A stretch of DNA of 64,000 bases from Sphingobium aromaticiconvertens (GCF_037154075.1 NZ_JBANRJ010000001.1:1793501-1857500), one strand, 5' to 3'; positions 1 through 9,686 are shown, numbered from the stretch's first letter. Numbers and translations: made by a program. Notes: a model not told the origin generated them from the letters alone.

Positions 1-1247
1 GCCCAGCGGGTGGGACGGAAGGCGTGGCGGCTTTCGAACATGAAGGCCATACTGTCCGTTATCCGCTGGGGCGTCAGGTCCGCCGACACCGCCTTTGCAT
101 AGCTTTGTGCGTCAGGGCCGTGGCTGGACATGCAATTGTGCAAGCTCGCGCCGCCGGGCGCAAAACCCTCCGCCTTGGCGTCATATTCGCCATGGATCAG
201 GCCCATAAATTCGCTCATCACATTGCGGTGGAACCAAGGGGGGCGGAATGTATCCTCCGCCACCATCCAGCGCGGCGGGAAGATCACGAAGTCGATATTT
301 GCGGTGCCATGCGTATCGCTGGGCGAGGTTAGCACGGTGAAGATCGACGGATCGGGATGGTCGAAGCTGACGCTGTTGATCGTATTGAAACGGGTAAGGT
401 CGTAGCGCATCGGCGCCAGATTGCCGTGCCAGGCGACGACGTCGAACGGGCTGTGGTCCTGCGTTGTCGTCCACAGCCCGGCCATATATTTCTGCACGAT
501 CTGCGTGGGGCGTTCCACATCCTCGAATGCGGCGACTGTCGCCTTGAAATCGCGGGGGTTGGCAAGGCCGTTGGAGCCGATCGGCCCCAGGTCCGGCAGG
601 CGAAAGGGCGTACCATAATTCTCGCAGACATAGCCACGCGCTGGTCCATCAATCAGTTCGACCCGAAAACGCATCCCGCGCGGAATGACCGCGACCTGGA
701 GGGGTGCGACCGGCAACACGCCCAGTTCCGTGACGATCCGCAGCGCGCCTTGCTGCGGGACGACCAGAATCTCCCCGTCGGCGGAGAAAAAGGCGCGATC
801 GACCATCGATACATTGGCGGCGTAGCCATGAATGCCGCAACCAAATCCCGCGCCGACATCGCCATTGCCCGCATAAGTGACAAGGCTGTCGATGAAATCG
901 ACCGGATCTTGTGGCAAAAGCAAGGGGTTCCAGCGCAGCCGATTGGGGGAGGAGGGCGCTTTATCGAACGGCCCGGATCGGATCAACGTGTCGTGGCTAT
1001 AGGGCGTGAACGGCGGATGCATCGCGCTTGGCCGCATCCGGTAGAGCCAACTGCGCCGGTTCTCATGCCGGGGCGCGGTGAAGGCCGTGCCCGACAGTTG
1101 CTCGGCATAAAGGCCAAAGGCCACCTTCTGCGGCGAATTGCGTCCGACCGGCAGCGCGCCCGGCACCGCCTCGCTCGCGAAATGGTTGCCGAAGCCCGAT
1201 TGCATCGGCGTCCCCTCGCTCGGCCCGATCGGATCGCTGCCCATCAT
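1..1247 (-). CDS. hmgA: Homogentisate 1,2-dioxygenase, 3' end cut by window edge
   Basis: This enzyme opens the ring of homogentisate to maleylacetoacetate, the third step of cytoplasmic tyrosine degradation. About 415 residues lie in the window and the frame stays open to base 1; the family is usually 430-440 residues, so only a short C-terminal piece is missing. The N-terminal part carries the family stretches [12 protein letters not shown] and [10 protein letters not shown]. The iron ligands are visible near the left edge as His and Glu in [12 protein letters not shown] (about residue 339) and His in SSHGPD. Two ATGs follow each other at 1247 and 1244; a GGGAG lies six bases before the second, so either could start. 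The gene sits eight bases behind hppD in the same direction, in pathway order. The family assignment is firm; only the C-terminus is unseen. Confidence 0.95.
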   Translation of the reverse strand, partial: MMGSDPIGPSEGTPMQSGFGNHFASEAVPGALPVGRNSPQKVAFGLYAEQLSGTAFTAPRHENRRSWLYRMRPSAMHPPFTPYSHDTLIRSGPFDKAPSSPNRLRWNPLLLPQDPVDFIDSLVTYAGNGDVGAGFGCGIHGYAANVSMVDRAFFSADGEILVVPQQGALRIVTELGVLPVAPLQVAVIPRGMRFRVELIDGPARGYVCENYGTPFRLPDLGPIGSNGLANPRDFKATVAAFEDVERPTQIVQKYMAGLWTTTQDHSPFDVVAWHGNLAPMRYDLTRFNTINSVSFDHPDPSIFTVLTSPSDTHGTANIDFVIFPPRWMVAEDTFRPPWFHRNVMSEFMGLIHGEYDAKAEGFAPGGASLHNCMSSHGPDAQSYAKAVSADLTPQRITDSMAFMFESRHAFRPTRW

Positions 1248-1255
1248 CCTCTCCC

Positions 1256-2296
1256 TCACGCGTCGACGCTAAGGACGCCGCGCCGTATCTGGTCCAGTTC
1301 GATGCTTTCGAACAATGCCTGGAAATTGCCGTTGCCGAAACCCTCATTACCCTTGCGCTGGATGATCTCGAAAAAAATTGGGCCGAACATATTTTCGGTG
1401 AAGATCTGGAGCAATATGCCCTCGCTCTCGACATCGCCGTCGATCAGGATGCGGTTCTTCTTCAGCCGCTCAAGATCCTCGCCATGGCCGGGCACGCGGC
1501 TATCGACCAGTTCATAATAGGTTTCGATCGTGTCCTGAAGGCGCACGCCGCGGGCGCGCAGCTTCTCCACCGTGTCGTAGATATTCTCGGTAGTCAGGGC
1601 GAGATGCTGAATCCCCTCGCCATGATAGTCGCGGATGAACTCCTCGATCTGGCTGTTTTCGTCCTGACTTTCGTTCAGGGGAATGCGGATGGCGTGGTCG
1701 GGGGCGATCATCGCCTGGCTGAGCAGGCCGGTGGCCTTGCCTTTGATGTCGAAGAATTTCTGCTCCTCGAAATTGAAGAGTGTGCGGTAGAACTGGCTCC
1801 ACACCCGCATCTGTCCGCGCCGGACATTATGGGTGAGGTGGTCGAGCAGGTCTAGGCCGACGCCGTTCGCCGCCTCCGCCTCGCGCCAGCCGGGGAACTC
1901 GGCCCAATCGGCATAAAGGTCCGCGCCATCGGCCACGAAATAGAGGTAGGAGCCGCCAATGCCCTGAATGACGGTGTCATCCTCGTCCGTGGGTTTGCCG
2001 CCATTGGCGAGCGCCCATTCCATCGCCGCCTTCGGATCGGCGACGCGAAAGGCCATGGCGCTGGCCGATGGGCCATGTTCGCCGCGGAAGGCCGCGACCC
2101 GGCCCGCATCGTCGCGGTTGAGCATCAGGTTGATGCGCCCCTGCTTGTAGCGGGTGATGTTCTTTTTTGGGTGCCGATGGGTTGCGACGAAGCCAAGCTG
2201 TTCGAACTGCGCGGCCATCGCTGCCGGATCGGGCGAGGTGAATTCGACGAACTCAAAGCCGTTGAGGCCCAAAGGGTTTGCTGGATCATGGGTCAT
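1256..2296 (-). CDS. hppD: 4-hydroxyphenylpyruvate dioxygenase
   Basis: This Fe(II) enzyme of the vicinal-oxygen-chelate fold converts 4-hydroxyphenylpyruvate to homogentisate. The 346 residues match the usual bacterial length. Two tandem VOC modules are present, the second catalytic: its three iron ligands appear as His153 in LLDHLTHNV, His231 in GIQHLAL and Glu310 in [12 protein letters not shown]. The C-terminal stretch [17 protein letters not shown] is the family's closing helix. It lies between the aromatic aminotransferase (12 bases upstream) and hmgA (8 bases downstream), so substrate and product enzymes flank it and the four genes probably form one transcript. Nothing is missing or odd in the sequence. 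Confidence 0.96.
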   Translation of the reverse strand: MTHDPANPLGLNGFEFVEFTSPDPAAMAAQFEQLGFVATHRHPKKNITRYKQGRINLMLNRDDAGRVAAFRGEHGPSASAMAFRVADPKAAMEWALANGGKPTDEDDTVIQGIGGSYLYFVADGADLYADWAEFPGWREAEAANGVGLDLLDHLTHNVRRGQMRVWSQFYRTLFNFEEQKFFDIKGKATGLLSQAMIAPDHAIRIPLNESQDENSQIEEFIRDYHGEGIQHLALTTENIYDTVEKLRARGVRLQDTIETYYELVDSRVPGHGEDLERLKKNRILIDGDVESEGILLQIFTENMFGPIFFEIIQRKGNEGFGNGNFQALFESIELDQIRRGVLSVDA

Positions 2297-2308
2297 GGAA
2301 AAGGCTCC

Positions 2309-3532
2309 TCAAACAATAGGGAGATGCGGCGTCAGGCCGGCGATGAAGGTCGGGATGGTGTCGAGGCGCAGCCCCGCAATGTTGATGCGGCCATTGCCCG
2401 CCATGTAGATGCCGTGCGTCTCCCGCAGGGCGATTACGGCGGCCCGAGTGATGGATAGCATGGCGAACATGCCTCGCTGATGGGCGATCGGGGCCAGCGC
2501 AGGGTGCGCGGCGGCCAGCGCCCCGCGCAGCGCATTGATGCGCGTCCGCATCTGCTCCAGTTCCGCCCTCCAGTCGGTGCGCAGGTCAGGCGATTGCAGG
2601 ATGATGCGGACGATCGCCGCGCCATGATCGGGCGGCATCGACCAGAGACTACGTGCCAGCGACAGCATATTGCCATGCATGAGAGTGGTGATTGCGGCGC
2701 TTTCGCCCAGACCCCAGAGCGCACCGACCCGATCGCGATAGAGGCCGAAATTCTTGTCGCAACTATAGGCGACAAGCGCGTTGGGTAGGCGTTCCAGTAG
2801 CAGCCGCGTGGCATCCGCGTCCTGCTCCAGCCCGTCGCCCAATCCCTGATAGGCAAGGTCGATGAAAGGCAGCAGGCCACGCGTCGCACAGAGTGCGGCA
2901 ATCTCGTCCCATTGCGCCGCCGTGAAGGACGCGCCCGTGGGGTTGTGGCAGCAGCCGTGGAGTAGCAGTACGTCGCCTGCGCGCGCGGCGGCGAGGTCTG
3001 CCATCATACCGTCGAAATCCAAGCTGCCGGTTTGGGATTCGAAGAACCGATGGGTCAGCACGGCAAGGCCTGCTTCGCGGAAGATCGGGGCGTGATTGGG
3101 CCAGGTTGGATGGCCGATCCACACGGTGGCATCGGGGCGCGCGCGCCTGACCAACTCCGCGCCCAGCCGCAGCGCGCCGGTGCCGCCGGGGGTCTGAATA
3201 CCGGTTAGTCGATCGGATGCGGCTAGATTCTCGCCAAACACGATTCGGGCTAACAGGTCGGTGGAGAGGGCGTCACCCTCCGGTCCCAGATAGGCCTTGC
3301 TCGTCTGTTCGGCGAGCAGCTTTACCTCCGCTTCCTTGACCGCACGCATCACCGGGGTCGCGCCTGCCCGATCGCGGTAGATGCCCACGCCCAGATCGAT
3401 CTTGCCGGAGCGTGTATCCGCCCGGAACAGGCCGATCAGGCCCAGCAGCGCATCGGACGCTTGCGGCTCCAGACCTGCAAAGAGCGAGATGGTGGCCGGT
3501 GCGTCCCGGTCCATGATCAGCATATCGGTCAA
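2309..3532 (-). CDS. tyrB: Aromatic amino acid aminotransferase
   Basis: This fold-type I PLP aminotransferase of the aspartate/aromatic family should transfer the amino group of tyrosine or phenylalanine to 2-oxoglutarate, making the substrate of hppD. The 407-residue protein shows the PLP lysine K260 in SCDKNFGLYRDRVG, the cofactor aspartate and tyrosine in FIDLAYQG (225-228), and CCHNPTG near residue 195. The first start is TTG at 3532, which overlaps the phhA stop as TTGA and has AGAGG about seven bases before it. An ATG four codons in, or another seven codons in (MDRDAPATISLF), could be used instead, but the TTG keeps the coupling seen elsewhere in this window. The context favours the aromatic rather than the aspartate substrate; that point is inferred. 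Confidence 0.9.
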   Translation of the reverse strand: MTDMLIMDRDAPATISLFAGLEPQASDALLGLIGLFRADTRSGKIDLGVGIYRDRAGATPVMRAVKEAEVKLLAEQTSKAYLGPEGDALSTDLLARIVFGENLAASDRLTGIQTPGGTGALRLGAELVRRARPDATVWIGHPTWPNHAPIFREAGLAVLTHRFFESQTGSLDFDGMMADLAAARAGDVLLLHGCCHNPTGASFTAAQWDEIAALCATRGLLPFIDLAYQGLGDGLEQDADATRLLLERLPNALVAYSCDKNFGLYRDRVGALWGLGESAAITTLMHGNMLSLARSLWSMPPDHGAAIVRIILQSPDLRTDWRAELEQMRTRINALRGALAAAHPALAPIAHQRGMFAMLSITRAAVIALRETHGIYMAGNGRINIAGLRLDTIPTFIAGLTPHLPIV

Positions 3533-4401
3533 TGAGCATCCTCTTTTTCTTTTTGGCGCGCATAGGCCTGCGTACCACGCGTGTAGATGGTGTCGGTCGG
3601 CAGGATCGTTTCGATCTCAATGTCCGGCACATCGGCCAGTTCGGCATAAAGCGGTGCGAAATCATTCTCGATCGTGTGGCGCAGCAGATCGTCGAAACTG
3701 TCGATCACGAAATAGGTCTGCTGATAGTCGTCGATCCGGTATTTCGTCCGCATCACCCGCTTGAGGTCGAAGCCCAGCCGGTTGGGCGAGGGATCGTCCA
3801 GGGCGAACAGGGATTCGCCATGGGAGGACACAATGCCAGCCCCGTATAGCCGCAGCCCTTCACCGCTGCGGATCAGCCCAAACTCGACCGTGTACCAGTA
3901 GAGTCGCGCCAGCCGGTCGATCGCGCCCAGCCCATCGGCGCGCAGGCCGCCCTCGCCATAGGCCTGCATATAGTCGGCGAAGGCGGGGTGGGCGAGCAGG
4001 GGCACATGGCCGAACACGTCATGGAAAATGTCCGGCTCCTCCAGATAATCTATCTGTTCGGGGGTGCGGATGAAGCGGCCAGCGACGAAGCGGCGATTGG
4101 CCAGATGTTCAAAGAAGACGCGGTCGGGGACCAGGCCGGGGACGGCGACGACCTGCCAGCCGGTCGCCTTCATCAGCCGCTCGGACAGTAAATCAAAATG
4201 CGGAACGCCGGGTGTGGTCATTCTCAGCATGTCGAGGCCCGCCATGAATTCGGGCACGGCGCGGTTGGGCAACATCGCTGCCTGCCGCGCAAACAGCCTG
4301 TCCCACATGGCATGTTCGGCGGGCGTGTAACGATCCCACTCCTGCGGGATCGTCCAGTCCTCGGCGGCCCCTTCGGGCCGGGAAAGCGATGCATCTGCCA
4401 T
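3529..4401 (-). CDS. phhA: Phenylalanine 4-monooxygenase
   Basis: This pterin-dependent non-haem iron enzyme hydroxylates phenylalanine to tyrosine and so feeds the three genes downstream. The 290 residues are the normal size of the bacterial single-domain form without the ACT regulatory domain. The iron ligands are visible as His127 and His132 in IFHDVFGHVPLL and Glu173 in YWYTVEFGL. The start ATG at 4401 has no recognisable Shine-Dalgarno sequence on its strand, and a perfect 7-7-7 dyad (4410-4430) begins nine bases upstream, so initiation or transcription is probably controlled there. No pterin carbinolamine dehydratase (phhB) gene is adjacent, although many bacteria pair the two. It leads the run phhA-tyrB-hppD-hmgA. 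Confidence 0.96.
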   Translation of the reverse strand: MADASLSRPEGAAEDWTIPQEWDRYTPAEHAMWDRLFARQAAMLPNRAVPEFMAGLDMLRMTTPGVPHFDLLSERLMKATGWQVVAVPGLVPDRVFFEHLANRRFVAGRFIRTPEQIDYLEEPDIFHDVFGHVPLLAHPAFADYMQAYGEGGLRADGLGAIDRLARLYWYTVEFGLIRSGEGLRLYGAGIVSSHGESLFALDDPSPNRLGFDLKRVMRTKYRIDDYQQTYFVIDSFDDLLRHTIENDFAPLYAELADVPDIEIETILPTDTIYTRGTQAYARQKEKEDAH

Positions 4402-4409
4402 GAAAGGAG

Positions 4410-4430
4410 TTTCGCACTTTTGATGCGAAA
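4410..4430. promoter_or_regulatory. Perfect inverted repeat upstream of phhA
   Basis: The arms TTTCGCA (4410-4416) and TGCGAAA (4424-4430) are exact reverse complements around a seven-base spacer. The dyad ends nine bases before the phhA start codon and is the right size for a dimeric regulator, for example an Lrp/AsnC-type protein. No such regulator gene is in the window, so the binding protein is unknown. Confidence 0.5.
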
Positions 4431-4496
4431 TATCTCTTCAAATCAGTGGTTTTCAGGCCGTCATTTGGAATATATCATCTATAATCGGCTATTCAG

Positions 4497-4521
4497 TGAG
4501 AATATTTCTCATGAGATCTCA
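4497..4521. promoter_or_regulatory. Two adjacent short palindromes between maoC and phhA
   Basis: TGAGAA-TAT-TTCTCA (4497-4511) is followed directly by the ten-base perfect palindrome TGAGATCTCA (4512-4521), whose last bases include the maoC stop codon. The pair lies about 95-120 bases upstream of phhA. It could be a weak hairpin ending the leucine operon or an upstream operator for phhA. There is no clear U-tract, so the operator reading is at least as likely. Confidence 0.35.
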
Positions 4522-4977
4522 GGCCTCCGCTGCGCTTCCTTTGAGCAGGGCCATGCGGAGGCACTGGCAAACCAGTTCGTTGCGTTGGTTCAGCATCTGA
4601 TGGGTGAAGGTCACGATCCCGGCACCGGGGCGCGAGCGGCTGTCCTTGAGGTCCGTCACCTCGGTTTCCGCGCGCAGTGTGTCGCCCAGAAAAACGGGCT
4701 TGGGCATGACCAGCTTGTCATAACCCAGATTGGCGATCAGTGAACCCAGCGTCGTGTCGCCGACCGACAGGCCGATCAGTAGCGCGAAGGTGAAGGTGCC
4801 GTTGACAAGGATCTGCCCGAACTCCGACGCCTTGGCCGCTTCCACATCCAGATGCAGCGGCTGGGGGTTGTGCGTCATGGTGGTGAAAAGGAGGTTGTCG
4901 GTTTCCGTCACCGTGCGGCGGATGTCATGGACGATGCGGTTGCCGATGGTCCATTGATCGTAGAAACGTCCGGCCAT
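4519..4977 (-). CDS. MaoC-family (hot-dog) enoyl-CoA hydratase
   Basis: This is a 152-residue hot-dog fold protein of the MaoC hydratase family. The usual catalytic signature has Asp and His in G-D-x-N-P-x-H; here the matching stretch is THNPQPLHLD (residues 35-44), which keeps His42 but has no Asp in the normal place and two extra residues. As I recall, that layout is typical of the mesaconyl/itaconyl-CoA hydratase subgroup. The start overlaps the mccA stop as TGATG, so the two are translationally coupled. It is the last gene of the leucine run and may hydrate an unsaturated branched acyl-CoA such as 3-methylglutaconyl-CoA, in place of the crotonase-type LiuC, which is absent here. The fold is clear; the substrate is an inference. 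Confidence 0.82.
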   Translation of the reverse strand: MAGRFYDQWTIGNRIVHDIRRTVTETDNLLFTTMTHNPQPLHLDVEAAKASEFGQILVNGTFTFALLIGLSVGDTTLGSLIANLGYDKLVMPKPVFLGDTLRAETEVTDLKDSRSRPGAGIVTFTHQMLNQRNELVCQCLRMALLKGSAAEA

Positions 4978-6851
4978 CAGGCGTCCTTCCCTTTGGTGTC
5001 CAAATGGTCGATTTTTGCCAGCAGCGCGCCTTCGCTGACCTGCCCGCCTTTGCTGGCGTTGAGTTCCGCGACTATGCCGTCGAACGGCGCAACCAGACTA
5101 TGCTCCATCTTCATCGCTTCCAGCGTGAGCAGCTTCTGCCCCTTGGTCACGGACTCGCCAGCGGCGACCGACACGGCGATAATCCGGCCGGGCATGGGCG
5201 AGAGGATCGCGCCGTCGGAGGCCGCACCGCCCGCCACGCCAGTGACGCGCCAGGGGGTCAGCCGCCACACCTGTCCACCCTCGGCAATCAGCACATCGTT
5301 CAGTCCGCGCCGGGCGGTCGCCGTGCGCGGATCGAAGCGAATCGAGATTGCCTCGCCATCCAGCAAGAAGGCGCCCTCTTCGCGAACCGGGGCGTTGAGG
5401 CGGAAGCCGCTGAGGCCGCCCGCTGGCACCAACGTGCTTGCGGCATCGGCCAGCGCCTCGTCGGAGGGGTGGTGCGGGGGCATCAGCGCGTCGCCCTCAC
5501 GCCCGATCAGGCCGGTGTCGAGGTCCGCCGCAACGAAGGCCGGATGTTCCAGCGCCTTGACCAGAAAGCCTGCATTGGTCCGCACCGGCCAGATGGCGGT
5601 GTCGTCCAGCGCGGCGGCCAGCATCATGCGCGCTTCCTCGCGGTCTTCGCCATGGGCGATGACCTTGGCGATCATCGGGTCGTAAAAGGGCGAAATCTCC
5701 GCGCCTTCCGCTACGCCAGTGTCGATGCGGCACGCCTCGCCCGCTTCGCCAAGTCCCAATTCGAATGTGTCGAGCCGTCCGATCGAGGGCAGGAAACCCT
5801 TGGCTGGGTCTTCGGCATAAAGCCGGGCTTCCATCGCCCAGCCGTCGATGTACAGTTCGTCCTGACGAAGCGGCAAAGGTTCGCCGGACGCGACGCGCAA
5901 CTGCCATTCGACCAGATCCTGCCCGGTGATTTCCTCCGTCACGGGATGTTCGACCTGCAACCGCGTGTTCATTTCCATGAACCAGATGCGGTCGGCGCGC
6001 AGGCCTTCCGAGCCGTCGGCAATGAACTCGATCGTGCCAGCGCCGACATAGTCGACCGCCTTGGCCGCGCGCACCGCAGCGTCGCAAATGACGGCGCGCG
6101 TCACGGCATCCATGCCGGGGGCAGGGGCTTCCTCGATCACCTTCTGGTGTCGCCGCTGGAGCGAGCAATCGCGCTCGAACAGATGGACAACATTGCCATG
6201 AGTGTCGCCAAACACCTGTACCTCGATATGGCGCGGGTTCGTCACCCATTTTTCCAGCAGCACATGGTCGTTGCCGAAGCTGGACGCCGCCTCGCGCTGG
6301 CAGGAGGCGAGCGCGTCGGCGAAATCGGCAGCCGCATCGACCTTTCGCATCCCCTTGCCGCCACCGCCCGCGACCGCCTTGATAAGGACGGGGTAGCCGA
6401 TGGTGTCGGCTTCATATGCCAGTCGTTCGGGTGCCTGATCCTCGCCCAGATAGCCCGGCGTCGTCGGTACGCCCGCCGCTTGCATCAACGCTTTGGCCGC
6501 GTCCTTCAGGCCCATCGCCGTGATCGAGGATGGATTGGGACCGACCCAGATCAATCCCGCGTCGATCACTGCCTGCGCGAATTGCGCATTTTCAGACAGG
6601 AAGCCATAGCCCGGATGGATCGCCTGCGCGCCGGTTTCCTTGGCAGCGGTGATGATCTTTTCACCCACCAGATAGGATTCGCGCACGGGAGAGGGGCCGA
6701 TATGCACGGCCGCGTCAGCCTGCGCCACATGCAGCGCATTGGCGTCCGCGTCGGAATAGACGGCCACTGTGCGGATGCCGAGCCTGCGCGCGGTGCGGAT
6801 GATCCGGCAGGCGATTTCGCCACGATTGGCGATGAGGAGGGACTGGATCAT
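4977..6851 (-). CDS. mccA: Methylcrotonyl-CoA carboxylase, biotin-containing alpha subunit
   Basis: This is the biotin carboxylase and biotin carrier subunit of the enzyme that carboxylates 3-methylcrotonyl-CoA to 3-methylglutaconyl-CoA in leucine degradation. I place the start at the ATG at 6851 (MIQSLLIANRGEIACRI), the standard beginning of biotin carboxylases; the frame is open further upstream but would run into mccB. That gives 624 residues. Order: ATP-grasp biotin carboxylase with the glycine-rich AVAGGGGKGMR loop and EMNTRLQVEHPVTE, a linking domain, and a C-terminal biotinyl domain with the acceptor lysine K581 in EAMKMEH. Acetyl- or propionyl-CoA carboxylase subunits look alike, but placement between ivd and maoC, beside a matching beta subunit, supports methylcrotonyl-CoA. 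It starts five bases after mccB. Confidence 0.93.
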   Translation of the reverse strand: MIQSLLIANRGEIACRIIRTARRLGIRTVAVYSDADANALHVAQADAAVHIGPSPVRESYLVGEKIITAAKETGAQAIHPGYGFLSENAQFAQAVIDAGLIWVGPNPSSITAMGLKDAAKALMQAAGVPTTPGYLGEDQAPERLAYEADTIGYPVLIKAVAGGGGKGMRKVDAAADFADALASCQREAASSFGNDHVLLEKWVTNPRHIEVQVFGDTHGNVVHLFERDCSLQRRHQKVIEEAPAPGMDAVTRAVICDAAVRAAKAVDYVGAGTIEFIADGSEGLRADRIWFMEMNTRLQVEHPVTEEITGQDLVEWQLRVASGEPLPLRQDELYIDGWAMEARLYAEDPAKGFLPSIGRLDTFELGLGEAGEACRIDTGVAEGAEISPFYDPMIAKVIAHGEDREEARMMLAAALDDTAIWPVRTNAGFLVKALEHPAFVAADLDTGLIGREGDALMPPHHPSDEALADAASTLVPAGGLSGFRLNAPVREEGAFLLDGEAISIRFDPRTATARRGLNDVLIAEGGQVWRLTPWRVTGVAGGAASDGAILSPMPGRIIAVSVAAGESVTKGQKLLTLEAMKMEHSLVAPFDGIVAELNASKGGQVSEGALLAKIDHLDTKGKDA

Positions 6852-6856
6852 GGGCC

Positions 6857-8458
6857 TTACATCCTGAAGATGCCGAACTGCGCGCGGTCGGGGACCGGGG
6901 CGTTCAGCGTTGCGGCGAAGGCGAGGCCCAGCACGTCGCGGGTCTGGGCGGGGTCGATGATGCCATCGTCCCACAGGCGCGCGGTTGCGTAATAGGGATT
7001 GCCCTCATCCTCATATTTCTGGCGGATCGGCGCCTTGAAGGCTTCGGCATCCTCTGGCGTCCATTTGGACGCATCACGGTGGACGGTTGCCAGCACGCTG
7101 GCCGCCTGCTCACCGCCCATCACGCTGATCCGCGCATTGGGCCAGGTGAAGAGGAAGCGCGGGGCATAGGCACGGCCGCACATGCCATAATTGCCCGCGC
7201 CAAAGCTGCCGCCGATCAGCACCGTGATCTTGGGCACCTGCGCGGTGGCCACCGCCGTCACCAGCTTGGCGCCATGTTTGGCGATGCCCTCCGCCTCATA
7301 TTTTCCGCCGACCATGAAGCCGGAGATGTTCTGGAGGAACAGCAGGGGGATGCGCCGCTGGCACGCCAGTTCGATGAAATGCGCGCCCTTGACCGCGCTC
7401 TCGCTGAACAGCACGCCGTTATTGGCCAGGATCGCCACCGGCATTCCCCAAATATGGGCGAAGCCGCACACGAGCGTCGTGCCGTACAGCGCCTTGAACT
7501 CATGAAACTCGCTGCCATCGACGATGCGCGCGATGATTTCGCGCACGTCATAGGGCGCGCGGACGTCACTGGGGATGATGCCGTATAGTTCTTGCGGATC
7601 GAACTTCGGCGCGCGCGGTTCACGCAGGTTGAGGTCGGCGATCCGGTCCGGCTGGAGCGTCGAGACAATGTCGCGCACGATGCTCAAAGCATGGTCGTCA
7701 TTCTCCGCGACATGATCGACCACGCCCGACTTGCGGCCATGCAGGTCGCCACCGCCCAGATCCTCCGCACTGATAACCTCGCCGGTCGCCGCCTGTACCA
7801 GCGGCGGTCCGGCGAGGAATATCGTGCCCTGATTGCGGACGATCACGCTTTCGTCCGACATGGCGGGCACATAGGCGCCGCCCGCGGTGCAACTGCCCAT
7901 GACGCAGGCGATTTGCGGGATGCCCGCGCTGCTCAACTGCGCCTGATTGAAGAAGATGCGGCCGAAATGATCCTTGTCGGGAAACACCTCCGCCTGATTG
8001 GGCAGGTTCGCGCCGCCGCTGTCGACCAGATAGACGCAGGGCAGACGGTTTTCGAGCGCGATCTCCTGCGCCCGCAGATGCTTCTTCACCGAGATGGGAT
8101 AGTAAGTGCCGCCCTTCACCGTGGCGTCGTTGCAGGCGATCATCACCTGCCGCCCCGACACCCGCCCGATCCCGGCGATGATGCCCGCCCCCGGCACTTC
8201 GTCATGATAGAGGCCGTTGGCGGCGAGTTGGCCTATCTCCAGAAACGGGCTGCCCGGATCGAGCAGCCGTTCCACCCGGTCGCGGGGCAGCAGCTTGCCG
8301 CGCGCCACATGCTTGTCGCGTGCGGCTTGCGATCCGCCCATCGCGGCCTTCGCCACATGCGCGTTCAGTTCGTCCCGCAGCGCCTCATTATGCGCGGCGT
8401 TGGCCTGGAACAGCTCTGCGTCAGGGAATAGTTTCGTATCGAGTGTGGGTCCGCTCAC
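6857..8458 (-). CDS. mccB: Methylcrotonyl-CoA carboxylase, carboxyltransferase beta subunit
   Basis: This 533-residue crotonase-fold carboxyltransferase moves the carboxyl group from biotin on MccA to 3-methylcrotonyl-CoA. The length and the stretches [42 protein letters not shown] and [16 protein letters not shown] are typical of the MCC beta family. Glycine-rich oxyanion-hole segments of both the N and C halves are present. The start is GTG at 8458; its bases overlap the ivd stop as GTGA, giving tight coupling. The next gene, mccA, is five bases downstream. Nothing is truncated. Confidence 0.95.
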   Translation of the reverse strand: MSGPTLDTKLFPDAELFQANAAHNEALRDELNAHVAKAAMGGSQAARDKHVARGKLLPRDRVERLLDPGSPFLEIGQLAANGLYHDEVPGAGIIAGIGRVSGRQVMIACNDATVKGGTYYPISVKKHLRAQEIALENRLPCVYLVDSGGANLPNQAEVFPDKDHFGRIFFNQAQLSSAGIPQIACVMGSCTAGGAYVPAMSDESVIVRNQGTIFLAGPPLVQAATGEVISAEDLGGGDLHGRKSGVVDHVAENDDHALSIVRDIVSTLQPDRIADLNLREPRAPKFDPQELYGIIPSDVRAPYDVREIIARIVDGSEFHEFKALYGTTLVCGFAHIWGMPVAILANNGVLFSESAVKGAHFIELACQRRIPLLFLQNISGFMVGGKYEAEGIAKHGAKLVTAVATAQVPKITVLIGGSFGAGNYGMCGRAYAPRFLFTWPNARISVMGGEQAASVLATVHRDASKWTPEDAEAFKAPIRQKYEDEGNPYYATARLWDDGIIDPAQTRDVLGLAFAATLNAPVPDRAQFGIFRM

Positions 8459-9600
8459 GCGCCTATCAACTCCCGTCCTATCAGCATTCGCCGGATTTCA
8501 TTGGTGCCGGCGCCGATGTCCAGCAGCTTGGCGTCGCGCATGTAGCGTTCGACCGGCCAGTCCTTGGTATAGCCCGCGCCGCCCAGCGCTTGCACCGCTT
8601 CCATCGCGACCTTCATCGCATTCTCGCTCGCCAGCAGGATCGCGCCCGCCGCGTCGAAGCGTGTCGTCCGCCCCGCGTCGCAGGATTTCGCGACGGCATA
8701 GACATAAGCGCGCGCCGAATTGAGCGCGACATACATGTCGGCGACCTTCGCCTGGATGAGTTGAAAGGTGCCGATGGCTTTGCCGAACTGTTTGCGCTCG
8801 CGAACATAGGGGATGACGGTGTCGAGGCAGGCTTGCATGATGCCAAGCTGGATGCCCGCCAAAACCGTGCGTTCATAGTCCAGACCGGACATCAGCACGC
8901 CAACGCCGCCATTCAGCGGCCCGACGATATTCTCCTCCGGCACTTCGCAATCGTCGAACACCAGTTCGGCGGTGGGGGAACCGCGCATCCCCATCTTGTC
9001 GATTTTCTGCCCGATCGAAAAACCCTTCATGTCCTTTTCGATCAGGAAGGTGGTGAGGCCCTTCGCTCCCTCGCCGGTGCGGGCATAGACCACCAGCACA
9101 TCGGCATAGGTGGCGTTGGTGATCCAGAATTTCGTGCCGTTCAGGATATAACGGTCGCCCTTTTTCTCCGCCTTCAGCTTCATCGACACGATGTCGGACC
9201 CCGCGCCAGCCTCCGACATGGCAAGGCTGCCGACATGCTCGCCGGAGATCAGCTTGGGCAGATATTTGGCCTTCTGCTCCGCATTGGCCCAGCGCCGTAT
9301 CTGGTTAACGCACAGGTTTGAGTGCGCCCCATAGCTGAGGCCGATGGAGGCGGATGCGCGCGCGACTTCTTCCTGCGCGACGACATGTTCCAGATAGCCA
9401 AGGCCAAGGCCGCCCGATTCCTCTTCCACGGTGATGCCGTGCAGGCCAAGGGCGCCCATTTCGGGCCATAACTCGCGTGGGAACCAGTCCTTGGCGTCAA
9501 TTTCCGCTGCCAGCGGGGCGATCCGGTCGGCGGCAAAGCGGGCCGTGCTCTCACGGATCATGTCGGCATTTTCACCGAGCGCGAAATCGAAATCAGCCAT
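8455..9600 (-). CDS. ivd: Isovaleryl-CoA dehydrogenase
   Basis: This FAD acyl-CoA dehydrogenase oxidises isovaleryl-CoA to 3-methylcrotonyl-CoA and passes electrons to electron-transfer flavoprotein. The protein has 381 residues, near the family norm. The catalytic base sits where isovaleryl-CoA dehydrogenases have it, Glu243 in [15 protein letters not shown], rather than the C-terminal position used by short-chain enzymes; the C-terminal [16 protein letters not shown] is the usual FAD-contact end. The ATG at 9600 is preceded by a good AGGAGAGG. It leads the ivd-mccB-mccA-maoC run and is divergent from a LysR gene, with a dyad in the shared 74-base gap. Confidence 0.95.
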   Translation of the reverse strand: MADFDFALGENADMIRESTARFAADRIAPLAAEIDAKDWFPRELWPEMGALGLHGITVEEESGGLGLGYLEHVVAQEEVARASASIGLSYGAHSNLCVNQIRRWANAEQKAKYLPKLISGEHVGSLAMSEAGAGSDIVSMKLKAEKKGDRYILNGTKFWITNATYADVLVVYARTGEGAKGLTTFLIEKDMKGFSIGQKIDKMGMRGSPTAELVFDDCEVPEENIVGPLNGGVGVLMSGLDYERTVLAGIQLGIMQACLDTVIPYVRERKQFGKAIGTFQLIQAKVADMYVALNSARAYVYAVAKSCDAGRTTRFDAAGAILLASENAMKVAMEAVQALGGAGYTKDWPVERYMRDAKLLDIGAGTNEIRRMLIGRELIGA

Positions 9601-9669
9601 GAGCCTCTCCTTTTTGCCCTTCTACTGAATGCCAGATGAAAGGAAAAATTGAAAGAATGCGAGGCATGT

Positions 9670-9686
9670 CATAGATGCTATCTATG
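9670..9686. promoter_or_regulatory. Inverted repeat overlapping the LysR start codon
   Basis: CATAGAT (9670-9676) and ATCTATG (9680-9686) are exact reverse complements around GCT. The dyad contains a T-N11-A core, the form recognised by LysR-type regulators. It covers both candidate ATGs (9675 and 9684) of the plus-strand regulator and lies about 70 bases upstream of ivd. Autorepression with control of the leucine operon is the simple reading. Confidence 0.55.

Noticed and set aside
5004..6992. Long plus-strand frame opposite mccA
   Set aside because: It mirrors the methylcrotonyl-CoA carboxylase gene, which has all catalytic motifs; the antisense protein shows none.
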